Positions 59,342 to 64,000 of a DNA stretch of 64,000 bases are shown here, in pieces (position 1 is the first letter of the stretch; every line of letters begins with the position of its first letter). Source of the stretch: Nitratireductor mangrovi (GTDB taxonomy: Bacteria > Pseudomonadota > Alphaproteobacteria > Rhizobiales > Rhizobiaceae). The notes below the pieces were generated by a model. That model ran no database searches. It had not been told where the DNA came from and worked only from the letters and a program-made list of their open reading frames with translations. The stretch lies in NCBI RefSeq assembly GCF_007922615.2, contig NZ_CP042301.2:4324001-4388000 (forward strand). Direction: 5' to 3'. The position numbers were made by a program, and so were the translations under genes.

Positions 59342-61035
59342 ACCCGCGGCTCCGCAGGGTAGAACCAGATCGGATCCGCGCCTGCGCGCAAATCGTCGAC
59401 GGTAGGCGCTCCCTGATAGATGACGCCCCGCAAGCTTCGGTTGAGGTAGTCCCGCGTCTTGTCCAGCCCGTGGATGCAGATATTGATGAAGCGAGTCACA
59501 TCCGACGGCGTAAACTCCTCGCCCATCATGTTCATATGCGGCGAGTGGTAGGCATATCCGCTGAGCGACTGGATTCGCGCTACGATGTATCTAAATTCTG
59601 GTGCCGTCAGTAGAAAGCGCGCAACCGACAGCGCGGGATCGCGGCTTGCGATTTCTTGATCAAGCCTTGTCACGAGCCGGGGCAAGTCTAGACCGAGATT
59701 GAATACCGATCCGACTTCGTCGATGGCCCCGCGTCGCGGCTCCTCAGCCGTCGCGGATTTGTACCAGACAAAGCGCCGCGAACTCTCCGACTCTAGATCC
59801 ATGTCAAAGGCCCACGCGTATTCGCTGTGAAGCAGGTCGCGCAGGTGCCCGAGAGACATGCTCGGATCGGTCGAGAACTCCTCGTCCGCAGCAAGCTCCT
59901 CCGCGAGAGAGTCGCACAGATCCGGCACGAGTTCGGTCATCAGCCCGAGCAGGGTCTCATGCGCTTCGTCATGCACTTCGCGCTCTGACCAGTCTGCGAT
60001 CTCGCTTAGGGGGAAACGGCTCTCGGATCCGCCGACCAGACCCGTCTCGTAAAAATAGGAGAGAACACCCTTTACCTTCTCCAGATCGTCCGCCACGAGG
60101 CTGCTTTCGGCGAAGCGCTCATAGGTCATACGGTCCTGCCGACGAAACTTTATTGCGCGCTCGACCAGACCAATGAGGAATGCGACTGACGGATCTTGTC
60201 GGCCGACTTCAAGCGACTTCGCTCCGACGATCGCCTTCTCACGCGCAGTCAGGAAGTTGTGCACGAGCTTGGGATGATTGTTCACGAACAGGTTGAGACC
60301 CAGCGCGGATCCGTTTCCGACACCGAGAAAGCGCTGGATCTCGGGCGCTAGGCGTGCGGAATGCGGGGACTGGCAGCGAGCCAGATGGTTCACCAGATCG
60401 ATCGAGAAAACCCGCATCAGGTAGGCGCAGAGCATTTGCGCCTCGAGCGGTCGCTTGAGCGGATGGTCCTTCTCCAGCGTGCGGAAGCTGCGCGTCCCGA
60501 AGGTTCCGTTGCCGTCCAGTCCAGTATTTCGCATCAGGTAGCAGACGTCGGACAGGACATCGATGCTGGGCTGTCGCCCTGCAGCAAGAGCTTCTACGGT
60601 ATGGTCGAAAGCGCGGCCGCTGCGGTTCGACCGAGCCCAGACCAAGGTTTTGTCGGTTGCGCGTCCGGCGTAGAGCTTCTGGATTTCCTCGCCTGTCACT
60701 GCGATGTCGTGCTCGGAGGCAGGTCCTTCGACAAGCGCTGCCATCATGTCCCAGGTCTGTCCTATGATGCGCCCGATACGGCCTTCCTTCTGCGGCTTCC
60801 TGGAGTGCACGATGAAATCGAGCGGCATGTTGGCAGTCTCGATGCGATAGAGAGCGGTACCGCGCGCTTCCTCGTCGATCTTCCAATCCAGACAATCGAT
60901 CGACCAGCGCGCGTTGATCGCCTTTGACATGAGCAACCTCGTTGCACTGACGCGGCTCGATTGCATTACGCTCAGCCTAGCTGGTGTCAGGAGTTGTTGG
61001 GGCTCGCGCATTCTTGGGCCGGCTGCGGCGCTCAT
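59338..61035 (-). CDS. Uncharacterised 565-aa protein heading the dipeptidase/Pot operon
   Basis: A large soluble protein with no recognised domain. The most striking motifs are VWARSNRSGRAFDHT (132-146), YLMRNTGLDGNGTFGTRSF (166-184) and FLGVGNGSALGLNLFVNNHP (236-255), the Gly/Asn density suggesting a ligand or nucleotide site. Most of the rest is predicted helical. ATG 61035 is preceded by GAGAGAG; the frame remains open to 61089. Similar proteins next to DUF3726-like genes occur in other alphaproteobacteria as far as I recall. It is the first gene of the operon. No function is proposed. Confidence 0.75.
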   Translation of the reverse strand: MSAAAGPRMREPQQLLTPARLSVMQSSRVSATRLLMSKAINARWSIDCLDWKIDEEARGTALYRIETANMPLDFIVHSRKPQKEGRIGRIIGQTWDMMAALVEGPASEHDIAVTGEEIQKLYAGRATDKTLVWARSNRSGRAFDHTVEALAAGRQPSIDVLSDVCYLMRNTGLDGNGTFGTRSFRTLEKDHPLKRPLEAQMLCAYLMRVFSIDLVNHLARCQSPHSARLAPEIQRFLGVGNGSALGLNLFVNNHPKLVHNFLTAREKAIVGAKSLEVGRQDPSVAFLIGLVERAIKFRRQDRMTYERFAESSLVADDLEKVKGVLSYFYETGLVGGSESRFPLSEIADWSEREVHDEAHETLLGLMTELVPDLCDSLAEELAADEEFSTDPSMSLGHLRDLLHSEYAWAFDMDLESESSRRFVWYKSATAEEPRRGAIDEVGSVFNLGLDLPRLVTRLDQEIASRDPALSVARFLLTAPEFRYIVARIQSLSGYAYHSPHMNMMGEEFTPSDVTRFINICIHGLDKTRDYLNRSLRGVIYQGAPTVDDLRAGADPIWFYPAEPRV

Positions 61036-61101
61036 GACGTCTCTCTCGACCGCTCCGCCGAAAGGCTGGTGATCAACTATTTTCTGCATTCTTGCTCTCA
61101 G

Positions 61102-61130
61102 ATTGTCTTTTAATAGAAGACATTGTCTTT
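61102..61130. promoter_or_regulatory. ATTGTCTTT direct repeat upstream of the 565-aa gene
   Basis: ATTGTCTTT occurs at 61102-61110 and 61122-61130, exactly 20 bp apart (two helical turns), about 70-95 bp before ATG 61035. The inverse AAGAC between them forms a small dyad with GTCTT. It is a plausible operator for the IclR regulator encoded at the other end of the operon. Confidence 0.45.
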
Positions 61131-61548
61131 CTACAGAAAACGTAGAGCGGGACCACTGCGGCCGTCAAGCCTCGCCGGCGTATTTTTTCGCAGACTCGAT
61201 AGCCTTGCGGTTTTCGCCGTCTACGCGCCGAAAGCTCGGGGTTAGCCAATGAGAACCCTTGCCAGATGACCGAAGGAGATCGGAGTTGGATATCGCTAGA
61301 CTGGCAATCGGGGCCGACGCCGGGCTCGCGCACACGTGCCGTCCGTCTCAGGCACGCAAACACCCACCGCTGCTGAACGCACCGGGAACGCGGGTGCTCT
61401 CCTGCGCGATGCGCGGCTAGGGCACTGAGCGAAGGAATGCATCATTCGGCGTTATCGATGCGGATCGCCAGTTAAGGAAAGGCTTGGATACGCTGGGGAG
61501 AAGCTCATTCGTTCCCCTCGGTCGCTAGCCAGTGACACAGCTCCATCG
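61131..61548. other. Gene-free stretch upstream of the 565-aa gene
   Basis: About 420 bp in which I see no gene, RNA or strong repeat. A reverse frame (61073-61363) has no family resemblance. The boundary between the dipeptidase operon and the next mobile region is likely here. Confidence 0.4.
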
Positions 61549-61549
61549 G

Positions 61550-61630
61550 GATAAGATCGATAAGGAAGTAAGAAACGCCTGCCGCAGCAGCCTTCCAGGC
61601 GTTCGATCTTATCTTCTTATCGACCTTATC
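61550..61630. repeat. GATAAG box cluster with a central hairpin
   Basis: GATAAG occurs at 61550-61555 and 61559-61564, and inverted at 61608-61613, 61616-61621 and 61625-61630. Between them AACGCCTG and CAGGCGTT form an 8-bp stem with a 14-base loop (about 61574-61603). The cluster is at the 3' end of the AAA ATPase gene and could be a terminator, an iteron array or part of an attachment site. Confidence 0.45.
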
Positions 61631-62324
61631 GGGGGTGTTCGATCAGGTCTGTACGGTCCGGATGGACATAGCAGCCTCGGCCAGTTTTCTGCACTTCTCC
61701 GGCCTTTCCCATCTTGAACAACAGCTGATCGACATTGTTTCGGGGCATTGAGGTCGCCATTGCGATCTCCCGTGGGCTCATCGCAGCATCAGCGATAAGG
61801 AGCTCGGATAAGATCCTTTCCCGTTCGTCCGTCCGCCTCACCTCGGTTGCCTCACCGATAAGATTCCAGGTCCCCGATAAGAATCTCAGGGCGCTCTCCT
61901 TCTCCTCCACGTCGCGTCCGCGCACATAGAGGGTGATGCCGCTTCCATCCCGATCCAGGAGGAGTGTTGTGTCGGCACAGGCTGACAGGCCATTGGAGCC
62001 GCTCAACGCCTCCAGCGGGTCGTCGGCACCACCCTTGCGAGTGTGATGCAGACAGAGCACCGTCACCCGGTGGTCCACGGTCCAACGCTGCAGCTCCGAC
62101 ATCGCATCATAGTCGCTTTCGTATGACGTCTGTCCGGCCTTGCCTGCCGGTTTCACCCGCTGCAACACATCGATCACGACCAGCCTGGGGTCGGCAACCG
62201 ACGTTCGCCAATCCTCCAGGCCGGCAATGAACCCCTTGTTCAGGGACGGCGCATCGTTGACCCATTCAAGTCGAGCGAGATCCGGACGATTTCGCTCTCC
62301 GGGAAACAGCATATTGATGCGGTT
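61626..62324 (-). pseudogene. AAA ATPase (RepA/AAA_25 type), N-terminus lost at an IS
   Basis: About 233 codons of a RepA-like hexameric-helicase ATPase. Walker B is LVVIDVLQRVKP, the sensor region VLCLHHTRKGGADDPLEALSGSNGLSACADTTLLL is intact, and a C-terminal winged-HTH-like tail follows (SPREIAMATSMPRNNVDQLLFKM). The N-terminal third, with Walker A, is absent because the frame runs into the IS element at 62325. On the far side of the IS the sequence is unrelated, so the missing part has been deleted. Such ATPases drive replication of plasmids and islands. Confidence 0.8.
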
Positions 62325-62338
62325 TGACCTGCCACTGA
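62325..62338 (+). repeat. IS3 left terminal inverted repeat
   Basis: TGACCTGCCACTGA is a perfect inverted match to 63584-63597. It lies inside the open frame of the truncated AAA ATPase and marks its break point. Confidence 0.9.
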
Positions 62339-62389
62339 GTTTTTCCTCCACCTGGAGTTAGGGTCCGGCCTCGATTGAAGGACGGACAG

Positions 62390-62656
62390 ATGAAGCGGAA
62401 GCGGTTCACGGAAGATCAGATCATTGCGGTTTTGCGCGAGCATGAGGCGGGCGCGAAGGCGGGCGACCTGGCCCGCAAGCACGGTGTCAGCGAGGCGACG
62501 CTGTATAACTGGAAGGCGAAGTATGGCGGCATGGACGTGTCCGACGCCAAGCGCCTGAAGGCACTGGAGGACGAGAACGCGAAGCTGAAGAAGCTGCTCG
62601 CCGACCAGATGCTGGAAGCCTCGGCACTTCGCGAGCTTCTGTCAAAAAAATGGTAG
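62390..62656 (+). CDS. IS3 transposase OrfA
   Basis: An 88-aa HTH protein: [45 protein letters not shown], then a leucine-zipper-like helix ([21 protein letters not shown]). It binds the IS ends. ATG 62390 is preferred to TTG 62375. Its end at TGG-TAG (62654-62656) overlaps the start of orfB, and a run of seven A (62644-62650) sits at the junction, so a -1 frameshift could make an OrfAB fusion. Confidence 0.92.
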   Translation: MKRKRFTEDQIIAVLREHEAGAKAGDLARKHGVSEATLYNWKAKYGGMDVSDAKRLKALEDENAKLKKLLADQMLEASALRELLSKKW

Positions 62657-63579
62657 GGCCCGCCGCCAAGCGCGAAGCCGTCGCGCATCTGCAGGCCGTC
62701 ATGGGCCTGTCGGAGCGTCGGGCCTGCTCCTTCGTCGGTGCCGATCGCAAGATGATCCGTTACCGGTCATGCCGCCCGCCGGAGACCGAACTGCGCGGCC
62801 GGCTACGGGATCTCGCCAACGAGCGGCGACGCTTTGGCTATCGTCGCCTGTTTATCCTGCTGCGGCGGGAGGGCGAACCGTCTGGCATCAACCGCATCTA
62901 CCGGCTCTACCGTGAGGAAGGGTTGACGGTTCGCAAGCGCCGTGTGCGGCGACGCGCGGTGGGCACACGAGCGCCGATCCTGGTCGAGGCGAGACCGAAC
63001 GCGCGCTGGTCACTGGACTTCGTGCATGACCAGTTCGCCTGCGGGCGGCGCTTCCGGGTGCTCAACATCGTCGATGACGTCACGCGCGAATGCCTGGCCG
63101 CGATCCCCGACACGTCGATCTCCGGTCGACGGGTGGCACGTGAGTTGACCGACCTGATCAGCCGTCGCGGCAAGCCGGACATGATCGTGTCGGACCACGG
63201 CACCGAGTTCACCTCGAACGCCATCCTCGCCTGGTCGAAGGATCATCGCGTCGAGTGGCACTACATCGCGCCCGGAAAGCCCATGCAGAATGGCTATGTC
63301 GAGTCCTTCAACGGCCGAATGCGCGATGAGCTTTTGAACGAGAGCCTGTTCTTCGGCCTTGACCATGCCCGCAGCGCCATCGCCGAATGGAGGCAGGACT
63401 TCAACACTGCGAGGCCGCACTCCTCGCTCGGATACCAGACCCCGGCAGCCTTCGCCGGAACCCTCGCCGCAACCGGCTACGACGCTGCGCTCGATAAGGG
63501 CTTCGCGCCTCCACCGGTTGCTCAACCCGCGCCCTACGGCGTAACAGAAACGGTCGAGGCTCTAATCGCCGCTGGATGA
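62650..63579 (+). CDS. IS3 transposase OrfB (DDE integrase)
   Basis: A 309-aa DDE transposase. An HTH_21-like region (about 50-100) precedes the integrase core. The catalytic Asp-Asp-Glu appear in [12 protein letters not shown], in [13 protein letters not shown], and in [18 protein letters not shown], followed by the family's [18 protein letters not shown] 62650 overlaps orfA by 7 bp. It is probably made as an OrfAB fusion by slippage on the A7 run and also alone. Confidence 0.93.
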   Translation: MVGPAAKREAVAHLQAVMGLSERRACSFVGADRKMIRYRSCRPPETELRGRLRDLANERRRFGYRRLFILLRREGEPSGINRIYRLYREEGLTVRKRRVRRRAVGTRAPILVEARPNARWSLDFVHDQFACGRRFRVLNIVDDVTRECLAAIPDTSISGRRVARELTDLISRRGKPDMIVSDHGTEFTSNAILAWSKDHRVEWHYIAPGKPMQNGYVESFNGRMRDELLNESLFFGLDHARSAIAEWRQDFNTARPHSSLGYQTPAAFAGTLAATGYDAALDKGFAPPPVAQPAPYGVTETVEALIAAG

Positions 63580-63583
63580 CGGT

Positions 63584-63597
63584 TCAGTGGCAGGTCA
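63584..63597 (-). repeat. IS3 right terminal inverted repeat
   Basis: The complement of TGACCTGCCACTGA, lying 4 bp after the orfB stop. It is immediately followed by the remnant of an unrelated gene. Confidence 0.9.
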
Positions 63598-63599
63598 CG

Positions 63600-63791
63600 T
63601 TGTATGAAGTGCGCTTCGCTACGCACGAAGAGAAGCTAGTAGCCATCGTCGATATCAAGGAGCGGGCCCCGAAACCTGCCTACCTGAAAGACGGCGGCAC
63701 GCAGGAATTCTACGTTCGGACAAGCAATCTGACGAAGCAGCTGAAGAACGAAGAAACCGATCGGTACATCAGCACCCACTGGCGAGAATGA
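63600..63791 (+). pseudogene. Schlafen/AlbA-type (AAA_4) DNA-binding protein, C-terminal remnant
   Basis: About 63 codons matching the end of an AlbA_2/Schlafen AAA_4 domain: VAIVDIKERAPKPAYLKDGGTQEFYVRTSNLTKQL, then EETDRYISTHW and a stop. The N-terminal part is missing because the frame emerges from the IS right end. Such domains occur in defence- and island-linked proteins. With the truncated ATPase on the other side, this shows a rearrangement around the IS. Confidence 0.65.
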
Positions 63792-63831
63792 AATGATCAC
63801 GCTCCTCATGTCACTGGAAGCCAAATAGCGC

Positions 63832-64000
63832 ATGGATGCACTGCAATTCGCCATCGCTCGATTTCTCGCTGCTAAGGCTCTGCAGAAGAGCCGGACGACC
63901 TATCAGCAGGTCGGCGAGGCAGTAGGCTGGAGCCATCCAACGGGTCGCGGGCTGGGACGAAACCTCGAGGTTATTCTGCACGAGCTGGCGGACCGCGGTC
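63832..64000 (+). CDS. N-terminal fragment of an unidentified gene (runs off the window)
   Basis: An open frame from ATG 63832 to the window end (56 codons so far), beginning MDALQFAIARFLAAKALQKSRTTY, then QQVGEAVGWSHPTGRGLGRNLEVILHELADRG. The pattern recalls N-terminal regions of some HNH or ScoMcrA-like restriction proteins, but this is weak. It lies 40 bp after the Schlafen-type remnant on the same strand and may belong to the same defence-like locus. Confidence 0.5.
   Translation, partial: MDALQFAIARFLAAKALQKSRTTYQQVGEAVGWSHPTGRGLGRNLEVILHELADRG

Larger units (their letters stand above)
62325..63597 (+). mobile_element. IS3-family insertion sequence, intact, about 1273 bp
   Basis: The element is bounded by perfect 14-bp inverted ends, TGACCTGCCACTGA (62325-62338) and its complement (63584-63597), starting TG and ending CA as in IS3-family members. 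It carries overlapping orfA and orfB with a DDE integrase core. The flanking bases (GTT left, CGT right) do not form a 3-4 bp target duplication, and the flanking genes are unrelated. It looks complete and may still be active. Confidence 0.93.

Noticed and set aside
63794..63829. 11-codon frame between the Schlafen-type remnant and the last gene
   Set aside because: It is too short and lacks a ribosome site; nothing supports translation.
1..64000. tRNA genes, rRNA genes and CRISPR arrays
   Set aside because: No cloverleaf-like segment, rRNA signature or evenly spaced repeat-spacer array was noticed by eye. A covariance-model scan could not be run and would be decisive for tRNAs.

Overview
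The window is GC-rich DNA that looks alphaproteobacterial, most likely Hyphomicrobiales (Mesorhizobium/Chelativorans/Aquamicrobium-like). The clues are recombinase/DUF2924 islands, many Liv-type and Pot-type ABC importers, repeated hydantoinase/oxoprolinase genes, BKACE, DUF3870 and a rhizobial-style IS3 element. The organism call is inference from gene content. No rRNA, tRNA or CRISPR array was found.

Layout. 1-6.9 kb: right end of a prophage-like integrative island (truncated terminase small subunit, ParB-domain DNA methyltransferase, excisionase-like HTH, P4-type primase/helicase, DUF2924, large serine recombinase), with most forward genes coupled by stop/start overlaps. 7.0-9.0 kb: three decayed genes at the island edge (5'-truncated dctQ, internally deleted dctM, multiply frameshifted TRIC-like channel). 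9.0-19.7 kb: a ten-gene reverse operon with a BMP-family (nucleoside/purine-type) ABC importer, a cysteine hydrolase, a hydantoinase A/B pair with a zinc-ribbon small subunit, and two XRE-cupin regulators. 19.7-21.0 kb: degraded DNA. 21.1-34.5 kb: a GntR regulator divergent from an eleven-gene forward operon (SDR, class III aminotransferase, second hydantoinase A/B pair, Liv-type ABC importer, lambda-crystallin-like dehydrogenase, BKACE). 34.9-49.9 kb: a fourteen-gene reverse CoA-chemistry block (HMG-CoA-lyase-like protein, second Liv importer with a fused permease-ATPase, zinc alcohol dehydrogenase, DUF3870, thioesterase, three crotonases, NDP-forming acyl-CoA synthetase, MmgE/PrpD, CaiB/BaiF). 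50.3-52.5 kb: a second, nearly identical copy of the terminase/methyltransferase segment, in direct orientation with the first. 52.7-61.0 kb: a reverse operon of an uncharacterised 565-aa protein, a DUF3726-like protein, an M19-like dipeptidase, a Pot-type importer and an IclR regulator. 61.5-64 kb: an N-terminally truncated AAA ATPase, an intact IS3-family element with 14-bp perfect ends, and two more partial genes.

How the genes may work together (inference). The two Hyu operons each join a dedicated importer to ATP-dependent ring opening of a cyclic amide. The first adds a carbamoylase-like hydrolase. The second adds transamination, beta-hydroxy-acid oxidation and BKACE cleavage, giving acyl-CoA plus acetoacetate. 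The 35-50 kb block would activate and process a further acid as its CoA thioester. All of this lies between direct repeats (77-1806 and 50315-52537), so the catabolic block of about 48.5 kb could be lost or moved by homologous recombination. The best candidates for undescribed biology are the 53-61 kb operon with its orphan 565-aa protein and metal-ligand-poor dipeptidase, and the two importer-linked Hyu pathways.
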